Assembly: GCA_001516045.1 (NCBI GenBank)
Contig: LOEW01000313.1
Span: 1 to 32,114 of the forward strand
Direction of reading: 5' to 3'
Length of the DNA: 32,114 nt
From: Desulfosporosinus sp. BRH_c37
GTDB taxonomy: Bacteria > Bacillota > Desulfitobacteriia > Desulfitobacteriales > Desulfitobacteriaceae
Shown: piece by piece, positions 7,929 through 15,961 of the stretch
How positions within the stretch are numbered: the first letter of the stretch is position 1
How the letters are laid out: the number at the start of each line of letters is the position of its first letter
Notes under the pieces: generated by a model
The model's input: the letters and a program-made list of their open reading frames with translations, nothing else
The model's database searches: none
What the model was told of the DNA's origin: nothing
Made by a program: the position numbers and the translations under genes

Positions 7929-8930
7929 GTGAAAGTCTTGTTTTCTTTCCTCGCAGTAATTGTACTCATTCTAGTTGCCACTATGGGAGCGTATACAACA
8001 AGTTTGCATTACACTTTTGGCATCATCATACCTTATGTAGCCTTTACTATGTTTATAGGTGGATTCATTTACCGGGTAGTTAAATGGGGGCGTTCTCCAG
8101 TTCCCTTTCGAATTCCTACTACCATTGGTCAACAAAAATCACTCCCTTGGATTAAGCAAAATAAAATTGAGAATCCAACAAGTGCTCTCGGCGTTATCAT
8201 CAGAATGGCAATGGAAATCTTTTTGTTCCGCTCTCTGTTCCGAAACACGAAGACTGAATTAACTCAGGGACCAAATGGTCCAATACTATCCTACGGCTCA
8301 GCAAAATGGTTATGGTTAGGTAGTTTGTTCTTTCACTGGTCGTTCCTCATAGTTGTGATTAGACATCTTAGGTTTTTCTTGGAGCCCATACCGTATTCTG
8401 TTCAAATTTTGGAAAGTATTGATGGTATCTTACAGATTGGGTTACCTCAGATTTATTTGACTGATGCATTCTTTTTAATAGCAGTGACATTTCTATTCCT
8501 CAGAAGAATTGTTATTCCACAAGTGAGATATATATCTCTTCCCGCTGATTACTTCCCGCTCTTTATGATAATGAGTATAGCGACTACTGGGGTATTAATG
8601 CGTTATTTCTATAAAGTTGATCTAGCCGCTGTCAAGCAATTAGCTATAGGATTGACAATTTTTCAACCTGTTGTTCCCACAGGAATTGGCGCTATGTTCT
8701 TTATTCACATATTTCTAGTCAGTGTTCTTTTTGCCTACTTCCCGTTGAGTAAGTTAATGCATATGGGAGGCATCTTCTTAAGTCCCACTCGTAACATGAT
8801 TAGTAACAATCGTATGGTTCGACATGTTAATCCATGGCCTCAAGAAGTGAAGTATCATACCTACGTGCAATATGAAGATGAATATAGGGAAAAAATGAAA
8901 AAAGCTGGTATACCGGTAGAAAAGGAGTGA
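7929..8930 (+). CDS. dsrM: DsrM, membrane cytochrome b subunit of the DsrMKJOP complex
   Basis: Integral membrane subunit with a NarI-like heme-b domain that exchanges electrons with menaquinone and passes them to DsrK. Hydrophobic helices are visible at about residues 3-25 and 30-50. A second set includes LWLGSLFFHWSFLIVVIRH (about 133-151), AFFLIAVTFLFL and the segment from IGLTIFQPV to FLVSVLFAYF. His residues within or next to helices (FFHWS, VIRHL, FIHIFL) are candidate heme ligands. It is 333 aa, starts at GTG 7929 after a strong AGGAGG, and its stop is 6 nt before dsrK. Confidence 0.93.
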   Translation: MKVLFSFLAVIVLILVATMGAYTTSLHYTFGIIIPYVAFTMFIGGFIYRVVKWGRSPVPFRIPTTIGQQKSLPWIKQNKIENPTSALGVIIRMAMEIFLFRSLFRNTKTELTQGPNGPILSYGSAKWLWLGSLFFHWSFLIVVIRHLRFFLEPIPYSVQILESIDGILQIGLPQIYLTDAFFLIAVTFLFLRRIVIPQVRYISLPADYFPLFMIMSIATTGVLMRYFYKVDLAAVKQLAIGLTIFQPVVPTGIGAMFFIHIFLVSVLFAYFPLSKLMHMGGIFLSPTRNMISNNRMVRHVNPWPQEVKYHTYVQYEDEYREKMKKAGIPVEKE

Positions 8931-8936
8931 TCAAGG

Positions 8937-10556
8937 ATGGCACCGAAAGTTAAACTTCCTAAGCCGGGAGAATTATCTAACATAGATTATACTCTTCCCG
9001 CAACGGACTGGATGGATACACCAGTCACATTCAAACCGGGTACCTTTTGTTGGGGAGCAAAGGAAAAAGACCTTCTAACGTTAGGGTTACCTAACCCAAG
9101 ACAATGGTCACCAGCAGACGAAGATTGGAAAGTCCCAGAGGGTTGGGAAACAACTATTTTAGACGGAATAGCTGAAAGATTAAGTAAATATCGCTCTTTC
9201 AAGATATTCATGGATATTTGTGTTCGCTGTGGTGCTTGTGCTGACAAATGTCATTTTTATATTGCTACAGGGGATCCAAAAAACATGCCTGTTCTTAGAG
9301 CTGAACTACTTAGATCCGTCTACAAAAAATACTTTACGACATCGGGGAAATTTTTAGGACGTTTAGCAGGTGCGAGAGAGCTTAACGAATCTGTGCTAAA
9401 AGAATGGTGGTCATACTTTTTCCAATGTACTGAATGTCGTCGTTGCTCCGTTTTCTGTCCTTATGGTATCGACCAAGCAGAGGTTACGATTATAGGTAGG
9501 GAACTGCTTAATTTAGTAGGTCTAAACATCGATTGGATTTCAGGACCAGTTTCAGCCTGTTACATGAAAGGAAATCACCTTGGCTTGGAACCCCATGCAA
9601 TTAAAGGGAATATCGAATCCATGGTGGATGATATTGAGGATATAACTGGTATTCGGGTGAATCCAACCTTCAACAGAAAAGGTGCAGAGATATTGTTTAT
9701 CACTCCCTCAGGAGATCTTCTAGGTGAACCCGGAATTCAAACCTGTATGGGTTATCTCATGCTTTTCCATGAACTTGGCCTTGACTACACTTGGAGCACG
9801 TATGCTTCTGAGGGTGGAAATTTCGGTTTCTTTACCTCGAACGATATGGCTAAGAGGCTTAATTACAAGATTTACGCAGAGGCAAAACGATTAGGAGTTA
9901 AATGGATACTTGGTGGAGAGTGCGGTCACATGTGGAGAGTACTGAATCAGTACATGGACACATGGCACGGCCCAGCTGACTTCCTAGAAGTTCCAAGATC
10001 CCCAATTACCGGTACGGTCTTCGAAAATGCTAAATCGACTAAGATGGTTCATATCTCCGAATTTACGGCTGATCTGATTAAACACAAGAAATTAAATCTT
10101 GACCCCAGCCGCAACGATCACCTGAAGGTAACCTTTCATGACTCGTGTAATCCTTCCAGAGGTATGGGACTCCTCGATGAGCCGCGAGAAGTAATTAATG
10201 CTGTTTGCAATAATTTTTACGAGATGCCTGAGAATACAATCCGAGAAAAAACCTTCTGCTGTGGGGCTGGTTCAGGGCTTAATGCCTCTGAAAATATGGA
10301 ACAGCGAATGCGTGGTGGATTCCCGAGAGCTAATGCCGTTAAGTATGTTCAAGAAAAGCATGGTGTTAACATGCTTGCGAATATTTGTGCTGTTGACAGG
10401 GCCCATTTTCCAGCTCTAATGGACTACTGGAATCCTGGAGTAGGAGTCACTGGTGTGACTGAGTTAGTTGGTAATGCTTTGGTAATGAAAGGCGAGAAAG
10501 AGAGAACTACCAACTTAAGGTTTGAAGATCTACCTGGAAAAGGGGGTAATGAGTAA
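8937..10556 (+). CDS. dsrK: DsrK, HdrD-like iron-sulfur subunit of DsrMKJOP
   Basis: Cytoplasmic catalytic subunit related to heterodisulfide reductase HdrD; it is thought to reduce the DsrC trisulfide or disulfide using electrons from DsrM. Two [4Fe-4S] ferredoxin-type motifs are visible: C95-C98-C101-C105 (CVRCGACADKC) and C164-C167-C170-C174 (CTECRRCSVFC). The C-terminal part has a CCG-type domain with HDSCNPSRGMG and TFCCGAGSG, the expected site of the non-cubane cluster. Length is 539 aa. ATG 8937 follows dsrM by 6 nt, with a GGAG at the end of dsrM. The stop TAA shares its last A with the dsrJ start (TAATG), so the two are translationally coupled. Confidence 0.95.
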   Translation: MAPKVKLPKPGELSNIDYTLPATDWMDTPVTFKPGTFCWGAKEKDLLTLGLPNPRQWSPADEDWKVPEGWETTILDGIAERLSKYRSFKIFMDICVRCGACADKCHFYIATGDPKNMPVLRAELLRSVYKKYFTTSGKFLGRLAGARELNESVLKEWWSYFFQCTECRRCSVFCPYGIDQAEVTIIGRELLNLVGLNIDWISGPVSACYMKGNHLGLEPHAIKGNIESMVDDIEDITGIRVNPTFNRKGAEILFITPSGDLLGEPGIQTCMGYLMLFHELGLDYTWSTYASEGGNFGFFTSNDMAKRLNYKIYAEAKRLGVKWILGGECGHMWRVLNQYMDTWHGPADFLEVPRSPITGTVFENAKSTKMVHISEFTADLIKHKKLNLDPSRNDHLKVTFHDSCNPSRGMGLLDEPREVINAVCNNFYEMPENTIREKTFCCGAGSGLNASENMEQRMRGGFPRANAVKYVQEKHGVNMLANICAVDRAHFPALMDYWNPGVGVTGVTELVGNALVMKGEKERTTNLRFEDLPGKGGNE

Positions 10557-11008
10557 TGTATAAAGGCGGAAAAATAATTGTCTCACTCATTATCTTTATC
10601 GGAATTTTCACCATACCATTTTTCTATAATATGGGAAAAGCCAATGCTGGTCCAGATATTAATTTGAATTCACCAGTGATCCAGCAGCTAGCTGACAAGC
10701 AGTGTGTCGAGCCTACAGAGTTTATGAGGGCAAATCACATGCAAATACTAAGTCAATGGAGAGAAGAAGTAGTTCGCAATGGTCAGTCCGTATATGTCAA
10801 TAGCCAAGGAAAGTCCTTTGAAATTAGTCTTCAAAATACGTGTTTGAAATGTCATACAACCGAAGCTGAGAAAGCAGCAAAAACAGGAGGTACAAGTAAC
10901 TCAGCAGTAAATGCATCTCCCCAATTCTGCGCCTCATGCCATGTTTATACTGCTGTAAACCCTAACTGTTGGGACTGCCATTTTGAGCCAAAGGGGGCAA
11001 TGAAATGA
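10556..11008 (+). CDS. dsrJ: DsrJ, triheme cytochrome c of DsrMKJOP
   Basis: Exported triheme c-type cytochrome anchored outside the membrane. An uncleaved or cleaved hydrophobic N-terminus (about residues 7-24) is followed by three CXXCH motifs: C96-H100, C125-H129 and C138-H142. The segment with C50, QCVEPTEFMRANHM, is the conserved DsrJ region whose Cys is known in other species as an unusual distal heme ligand; the assignment here is by family knowledge. At 150 aa the size is typical. It overlaps dsrK by 1 nt and dsrO by 4 nt (ATGA). Confidence 0.94.
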   Translation: MYKGGKIIVSLIIFIGIFTIPFFYNMGKANAGPDINLNSPVIQQLADKQCVEPTEFMRANHMQILSQWREEVVRNGQSVYVNSQGKSFEISLQNTCLKCHTTEAEKAAKTGGTSNSAVNASPQFCASCHVYTAVNPNCWDCHFEPKGAMK

Positions 11009-11805
11009 GCATTAATAGAAGACAATTTTTGAGGAGAGCTGGTATTGTTACTGCTCTTGGACTTGGGGGCTCGTTTGTTATTACTGGGTTCCGCGGGAAA
11101 AAGGTAGACGCCGCATCTGAATATGTTTCGAGTAAAAAAGGCCTGGTAGCAAAACATTGGGCTATGGTAGTTGATATGAGTAAGTTTAAAACTGAAGCTG
11201 ACTTCAAAAGGGTTATCGAAGCGTGCGATAAGATTCACAATATTCCTGATATTGGTAATCCCAAGGATGAGATTAAGTGGATATGGAAAGAAGATTTTGA
11301 GCATGCCTTTGCTGGCGGCGAAAACGAATACTTGACAGAACATGTTAAAGAAAGTCCATTTTTAGTTATGTGTAATCATTGTGAGAATCCCGCTTGCGTC
11401 AAGGCTTGTCCTACAGGGGCTACATTTAAGAGGGAAGATGGAATTGTCGCTATGGATTTCCATCGTTGTATTGGATGTAGATTTTGTATGGGAGCATGTC
11501 CATTTGGAGCAAGAAGCTTTAATTACCGTGATCCAAGGCCTTTTATCAACGAGGTAAACCCAGACTTTCCTACACGAACAATAGGGGTCGTGGAAAAATG
11601 TAATTTTTGTGTGGAACGTTTGGCTGATGGTCTAATTCCAGCATGTGTGGAGAAGTCTAATGGAGGCTTGATATTTGGAGATTTAGGTGATCTAAACTCT
11701 GAGGTGCGAAAAATTATAAGTACTCAATTCACAATTCGGCGTAAAACGGAGTTCGGGACCCAGCCGAGTGTTTACTACCTGGTAGGGGGTGGCAAGAATG
11801 TTTGA
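11005..11805 (+). CDS. dsrO: DsrO, exported ferredoxin-like subunit of DsrMKJOP
   Basis: Periplasm-side (extracytoplasmic) iron-sulfur subunit related to NrfC/HybA. The N-terminus NRRQFLRRAG (residues 4-13) followed by a hydrophobic stretch is a twin-arginine signal. Cysteine groups CNHCENPACVKACP, CIGCRFCMGACPFG and KCNFCVERL...PACVE indicate several [4Fe-4S] clusters. The start overlaps the dsrJ stop by 4 nt (ATGA), and the stop lies 8 nt inside dsrP. It has 266 aa. Its place between dsrJ and dsrP is the canonical order, so it probably sits between cytochrome DsrJ and membrane protein DsrP. Confidence 0.94.
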   Translation: MSINRRQFLRRAGIVTALGLGGSFVITGFRGKKVDAASEYVSSKKGLVAKHWAMVVDMSKFKTEADFKRVIEACDKIHNIPDIGNPKDEIKWIWKEDFEHAFAGGENEYLTEHVKESPFLVMCNHCENPACVKACPTGATFKREDGIVAMDFHRCIGCRFCMGACPFGARSFNYRDPRPFINEVNPDFPTRTIGVVEKCNFCVERLADGLIPACVEKSNGGLIFGDLGDLNSEVRKIISTQFTIRRKTEFGTQPSVYYLVGGGKNV

Positions 11806-12958
11806 AAAAGCCTTGACAGGTAGCAAGAAATATTGGGCATGGATTATCTTCTTACTTGCAGTTATCGCGGTTGGATTCTTTTCTTACCTCAAACAGTATA
11901 GTTATGGTCTAGGCTTAACTGGCATGAGTAGGGATGTTTCGTGGGGTTTGTACATCGCTCAGTTTACGTTTCTGGTAGGGGTAGCTGCCTCGGCAGTAAT
12001 GCTAGTTACTCCTTATTATCTTCACGACTTTAAGAAATTTGGTAAAATGGTCATCCTCGGTGAATTCCTGGCGATCGCCGCTGTGATCATGTGTATATTA
12101 TTTATTTTTGTCGACGTTGGACAGCCAATGCGAATTCTGAATGTTCTTCTCTATCCTCAGTTGCACTCAGTCATGTTCTATGACATGTGTGTTTTAGTTG
12201 GATATCTCACTATTAATCTTGTCGTAGGTTGGACTACTATTGGAGCTGAGAGAAAAGGAATTCCTTCACCAAAATGGGTTAAACCAATAATTTATCTTTC
12301 GATCCCTTGGGCGTTTAGCATTCATACAGTAACTGCTTTCTTATATGCTGGTCTTCCTGGTCGACCTTTTTGGATGACAGCTATAATGGCTGCCCGCTTT
12401 CTAGCTTCTGCATTTGCTGCAGGTCCTTCACTTCTAATTTTGCTGGCTTTAGTGGTAAGGAAGGTCAGTAAATTTGATCCGGATCCGGGCGTTGGTGCAA
12501 TTCAATCTCTGGTCAAGATCATTCGCTATGCTATGATTGCCAATGTCTTTTTCTATATTTGTGAGGTTTTCACAGCTTTCTATAGCAGTGTTCCAGAAGA
12601 TATGGACGCTTTCAAATATGTGTTCGTAGGACTTGACGGACATACTAGTCTAGTTCCCTTTATGTGGACAGCCACTATTCTTGCCTTTGTTGGAATTGCT
12701 TTACTAATTTTTCCAACGCGTAGGAATAAAATACTTTTGCCGATAGCCCTCTTATCTATCTTCCTTGCTAATTGGATTGATAAAGGGATAGTGCTTATTA
12801 TTGCCGGATTTGTTCCAAACTCTTTCGGAAGAGTAACGGAATATTTCCCAACGAGTAATGAGGTCTCAATTGTAGTTGCTATTTATGCTATTGGGGCACT
12901 GATAATTACGCTACTCTATAAGATCGCTATATCGGTGAGAGAACAGAATCAAAACTAG
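11798..12958 (+). CDS. dsrP: DsrP, NrfD-like membrane subunit of DsrMKJOP
   Basis: Polytopic quinone-interacting membrane protein of the NrfD/PsrC family, with about ten hydrophobic helices across its length, beginning with YWAWIIFLLAVIAVGFFSYL. Family features include GMSRDVSWGLYIAQF and SIHTVTAFLYAGLPGRPFW. An in-frame GTG at 11789 exists, but ATG 11798 is preferred because TAGGGGGTGG (11783-11792) sits just before it, giving 386 aa. It overlaps the end of dsrO by 8 nt. An intergenic hairpin and then dsrC follow. Confidence 0.94.
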   Translation: MFEKALTGSKKYWAWIIFLLAVIAVGFFSYLKQYSYGLGLTGMSRDVSWGLYIAQFTFLVGVAASAVMLVTPYYLHDFKKFGKMVILGEFLAIAAVIMCILFIFVDVGQPMRILNVLLYPQLHSVMFYDMCVLVGYLTINLVVGWTTIGAERKGIPSPKWVKPIIYLSIPWAFSIHTVTAFLYAGLPGRPFWMTAIMAARFLASAFAAGPSLLILLALVVRKVSKFDPDPGVGAIQSLVKIIRYAMIANVFFYICEVFTAFYSSVPEDMDAFKYVFVGLDGHTSLVPFMWTATILAFVGIALLIFPTRRNKILLPIALLSIFLANWIDKGIVLIIAGFVPNSFGRVTEYFPTSNEVSIVVAIYAIGALIITLLYKIAISVREQNQN

Positions 12959-12973
12959 ATACGATTTTGGTAA

Positions 12974-13009
12974 TTGTTTGAGAAGATTTTTGTACTATAA
13001 CTCAAGCAA
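12974..13009 (+). promoter_or_regulatory. Intergenic hairpin between dsrP and dsrC
   Basis: TTGTTTGAG (12974-12982) pairs with CTCAAGCAA (13001-13009) over 9 positions with one G-U pair, around an 18-nt loop. There is no T-tract. Its position at the 3' end of the five-gene membrane-complex block and before dsrC fits an RNA processing or stability element; this is inference. Confidence 0.4.
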
Positions 13010-13050
13010 TATCAATTTTAATAAACTCACTAATAAGGAGGAAAATAAAA

Positions 13051-13368
13051 ATGGCTCAACTTAAAGTAGGAGATTTAGTTGTAGAATTGGATGAAGATGG
13101 TTTTCTTGAGGATCATTCGGCGTGGAATGAAGATGTGGCCCATGCCCTTGCTGCTACTGAGGAAGTATCAGAACTGACCGAAGAACACTGGAAGATGATC
13201 AATTACCTCAGAGACTATTATGAGCAGTTCGGTGTTGCCCCAATGGTTCGTAAAATGTGTAAGGACACTGGGTTCGATCAAAAGAAGATTTACGTACTAT
13301 TTCCTGCAGGTCCAGGGAAAGGTGCCTGCAAAATTGCTGGCCTTCCAAAGCCGACTGGTTGCGTCTAA
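13051..13368 (+). CDS. dsrC: DsrC, sulfur-carrier substrate protein of sulfite reductase
   Basis: Small soluble DsrC/TusE-family protein that carries the sulfur from sulfite as a trisulfide on its flexible C-terminal arm; DsrMKJOP reduces it back. All 105 aa match the family: EDGFLEDHSAWNEDVA near the N-terminus, HWKMINYLRDYYEQFGVAP in the middle, and the arm GACKIAGLPKPTGCV. Both functional cysteines are present, C93 and penultimate C104, 11 residues apart, which separates a true DsrC from TusE. ATG 13051 follows AAGGAGG at good distance. The 92-nt gap after dsrP holds a hairpin, and two terminator-like hairpins follow. Confidence 0.97.
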   Translation: MAQLKVGDLVVELDEDGFLEDHSAWNEDVAHALAATEEVSELTEEHWKMINYLRDYYEQFGVAPMVRKMCKDTGFDQKKIYVLFPAGPGKGACKIAGLPKPTGCV

Positions 13369-13423
13369 TTATAAGAGGGGGGAAGCTTCCCTTTTAATTT
13401 ATAAAATATAATATGAGAGCTAG

Positions 13424-13455
13424 CCTAGGCAAAATATGCCTAGGTTTTCCTTTTT
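13424..13455 (+). terminator. Intrinsic terminator of the dsr operon
   Basis: CCTAGGCA, loop AAATA, TGCCTAGG is followed by TTTTCCTTTTT. A weaker GGGA-AGCT-TCCC hairpin with a short T run lies just before it (about 13378-13395), so the operon end is marked twice. Confidence 0.85.
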
Positions 13456-13700
13456 CTATTATACTTTAACCAGATAATTATCAATAAAAGCTTCGGTTAG
13501 GAAGAATTCTACTCTTGCGAACCTGTTTGCAAATTCTATAAAATATGACTATGATGGTATTGAATATTAAGCGCATTGTCTGGAATAGTTGCGCAAGCTC
13601 TGTATATTTTTCCGAATGTCTCATACAGTAGATAAGATAACTTTCCTAAAGTATGACTGAGTAAATGCTCCGTAGTCTATTGATGTTGAAGGAGGAAATA
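13456..13700. other. Intergenic leader before the aldolase gene
   Basis: Apart from the promoter candidate at 13515-13542, this stretch holds a weak GCGCA/TGCGC inverted repeat (13571-13592). No SAM-type riboswitch could be recognised, although the downstream genes belong to SAM by-product metabolism. Confidence 0.4.
13515..13542 (+). promoter_or_regulatory. Candidate promoter for aldolase-ahcY operon
   Basis: TTGCGA (13515-13520) and TATAAA (13537-13542) with a 16-bp spacer. The implied leader is about 150 nt long. Confidence 0.4.
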
Positions 13701-14351
13701 ATGGACCAATTATTGGAAATACGTAAAAAGGTGGTCGAAAAGGGAATTGAACTGCTATCGACAAATCTAACAGTAGGAACCTGGGGAAATATTAGTTGTA
13801 GGGTCCCCGGAGAAGACTATATTGCTATAACTCCCTCTGGAATGAATTACGATATTTTGGTGCCTGAGGATATCGTGATATTAGATTTGGGAGGATACAT
13901 TGTCAGTGGAACTCGCAAACCTTCTATTGAAGTACCTCTGCATTTATCAATTTATAGATCTCGCAAGGATGTAGGGGCTATCGTACATACCCATAGTCCT
14001 TATGCGACCGCGATAGCTGTGGCACGTAAGGAAATTCCCGGTGCGGTTGAGGATTTGGTGCAAATCGTAGGTGGAAATGTGCGGGTTAATGAATACGCTT
14101 TACCAGGAACAGAGCAACTTGGTATCAACACGATCAAGGCAATGGAAGGGAGAAATGCAGTTTTACTTGCGAACCACGGTATGTTGGGTGCCGGTCGGAA
14201 CTTAGAAGAAGCCTTTCGAGTTTGCCAAGTCGTTGAAAAATCGGCGCAATTAACACTTCTTGCACAACTTATAGGTGGAGTTGTCGAATTATCACAAAAT
14301 GATATTAACGGAATGAGAAATTTTTATCTTCAAGGATATGGACAAGATTAA
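13701..14351 (+). CDS. Class II aldolase (fuculose-phosphate aldolase-like)
   Basis: Cytoplasmic Zn-dependent sugar-phosphate aldolase of the class II aldolase/adducin family, cleaving a ketose 1-phosphate to dihydroxyacetone phosphate and an aldehyde. The catalytic Glu and Zn-ligand histidines are all visible: E77 (SIEVPLH), H96 and H98 (VHTHSPYAT) and H159 (ANHGML), with the spacing of L-fuculose-1-phosphate aldolase. The frame opens at ATG 13665, but GGAGG (13691-13695) places the start at ATG 13701, giving 216 aa. The next gene, 40 nt downstream, is ahcY. This suggests a substrate from SAM by-products, such as 5-deoxyribulose- or 5-methylthioribulose-1-phosphate, more than fuculose. The substrate is inference from context. 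Confidence 0.87.
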   Translation: MDQLLEIRKKVVEKGIELLSTNLTVGTWGNISCRVPGEDYIAITPSGMNYDILVPEDIVILDLGGYIVSGTRKPSIEVPLHLSIYRSRKDVGAIVHTHSPYATAIAVARKEIPGAVEDLVQIVGGNVRVNEYALPGTEQLGINTIKAMEGRNAVLLANHGMLGAGRNLEEAFRVCQVVEKSAQLTLLAQLIGGVVELSQNDINGMRNFYLQGYGQD

Positions 14352-14391
14352 TTGTCTATATAAATAGTTATTAAGAAAGAAGGTTGTATAA

Positions 14392-15654
14392 ATGAAATCA
14401 ACTATACGAGACATAACATTAGCCCCGCTTGGACAGCGTAAAATCGATTGGGTAGTACCGCGAATGCAAGTGCTAAATATGGTGCGTAAGGAATTCGAGG
14501 AGCAACTGCCCTTTGCAGGTAAGAAAGTAGTTATTTGTTTACATTTAGAAGCGAAAACAGCTTACCTAGCCCATGTAATTAGAGCCGGAGGGGCTGAAGT
14601 GACAGTAGTTGCTAGCAACCCACTGTCGACTCAGGACGATGTAGTAGCAGCCTTAGTTCAAAAAGGAATCGGTGCGCATGCCTGGCATGATGCGACTGAA
14701 GAAGAATTTAAACGTCACCTCCAATTGGCTCTTGATTTTGAGCCGGATTTTATCATTGATGACGGTGGAGATCTTGTCTCGACGATGCATACGACACGAC
14801 CTGAGCTTCTTCAAAAAGTTAAGGGAGGCGCTGAAGAGACCACGACTGGTGTTCTGCGCTTACATTCCATGGTAGAGGAGGGGGCTTTGAAGTTTCCGAT
14901 GATTGCAGTCAATGATGCTCAATGCAAATACTTGTTTGATAACAGATACGGCACTGGACAATCTGTTTGGGACGGAATCATGCGAACCACCAACTTGGTA
15001 GTAGCTGGTAAAACATCTGTCATCGCTGGGTACGGATGGTGTGGTAAAGGAGTTGCTCTTCGCGCTAAGGGATTAGGAGCACGCGTCATCATATGCGAAG
15101 TTAACCCCATCAAGGCAAACGAGGCTTTGATGGATGGGTTTGAAGTTATGCCCATGGCTGAGGCAGCTAAGTTCGGAGATTTCTTCATTACGGTCACAGG
15201 GAACACGGATATAATTAATAAGGAGCACTTTGTCTTAATGAAATCAGGTGCTATTATGTGTAATGCTGGACACTTCGATGTTGAGGTCAACGTAGCCCAA
15301 CTGAAAGAAATTGCAGTCTCTGAAAGAATTGCTCGGACTAATATAACTGAATACATTCTTCCTGGAGGTCAACTATTGTACCTTCTGGCGGAGGGACGGT
15401 TAGTCAACTTAGCTGCTGGTGATGGTCATCCTGCGGAGGTAATGGACATGACGTTTGCTTTACAGGCATTGTCACTTCAATATGTTGCCTTGAACTACGA
15501 AAAACTTTCAGCCGGAGTCTATCAAGTGAATACCGAAATTGATGAGAAAGTAGCTATGTTAAAGCTTCAGTCTCTTGGTTTATCTATTGATAAATTAACT
15601 AAGGACCAAAAAATATATCTTTCTTCCTGGAGTTGCACTGAAGAGGCCAATTGA
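14392..15654 (+). CDS. ahcY: S-adenosylhomocysteine hydrolase, short (archaeal/Thermotoga-like) form
   Basis: Cytoplasmic NAD-dependent enzyme that splits S-adenosylhomocysteine to adenosine and homocysteine, relieving product inhibition of methyltransferases. Key segments are HLEAKTA (H51), DDGGD (123-127), EETTTGV (149-155), NDAQCKYLFDNRYGTG with catalytic K179 and D183, the NAD motif GYGWCGKG (213-220), and NAGHFDVEV. The 420-aa chain ends in a stretch containing LTKDQKIYLSSW and lacks the terminal Lys/Tyr (PDHYRY-like) tail of the long bacterial and eukaryotic form. It also has Thr where the latter has a conserved Cys (YGTG for YGCR). Some short forms prefer S-inosylhomocysteine, so the exact substrate is open. 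It is in an operon with the class II aldolase, and a strong terminator follows. Confidence 0.94.
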   Translation: MKSTIRDITLAPLGQRKIDWVVPRMQVLNMVRKEFEEQLPFAGKKVVICLHLEAKTAYLAHVIRAGGAEVTVVASNPLSTQDDVVAALVQKGIGAHAWHDATEEEFKRHLQLALDFEPDFIIDDGGDLVSTMHTTRPELLQKVKGGAEETTTGVLRLHSMVEEGALKFPMIAVNDAQCKYLFDNRYGTGQSVWDGIMRTTNLVVAGKTSVIAGYGWCGKGVALRAKGLGARVIICEVNPIKANEALMDGFEVMPMAEAAKFGDFFITVTGNTDIINKEHFVLMKSGAIMCNAGHFDVEVNVAQLKEIAVSERIARTNITEYILPGGQLLYLLAEGRLVNLAAGDGHPAEVMDMTFALQALSLQYVALNYEKLSAGVYQVNTEIDEKVAMLKLQSLGLSIDKLTKDQKIYLSSWSCTEEAN

Positions 15655-15675
15655 TATCGTCAGGACTAGAATAAA

Positions 15676-15711
15676 GGTAATTATCGGGCAAAGCTCGGTA
15701 ATTACCTTTTT
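15676..15711 (+). terminator. Intrinsic terminator after ahcY
   Basis: A 14-bp stem (GGTAATTATCGGGC with GCTCGGTAATTACC, two G-U pairs), loop AAA, followed by TTTTT. Confidence 0.88.
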
Positions 15712-15961
15712 GCACTTGTTACTCATTTGAAAATATGATTATGAAAATAATGGATTTGTAGAGGATTTAACTAGATGTCGAAGAATTAGAGAATATGAGA
15801 ATGAGAACTACTACTCTTTCAAGATTCTCTACAAAACACATTCAGGGTTAACGTGAAATAATATTAGCATTAAGGTCTAATTTGGTTTTGTAAGATTTTA
15901 CCGTTTTACCGAATACTTCAACACTCTTAGCGATGTCGGAGTAATGAAAGGGGAAATATTT
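15712..15961. other. Intergenic region before the chemoreceptor
   Basis: A+T-rich. It contains a perfect 8-bp inverted repeat TAGAGAAT (15787-15794) / ATTCTCTA (15824-15831). No clear promoter hexamers and no small gene were seen. Confidence 0.4.

Noticed and set aside
13456..13700. Expected SAM or SAH riboswitch upstream of the aldolase-ahcY genes
   Set aside because: I looked for the conserved cores and found none; only weak 5-bp repeats are present.
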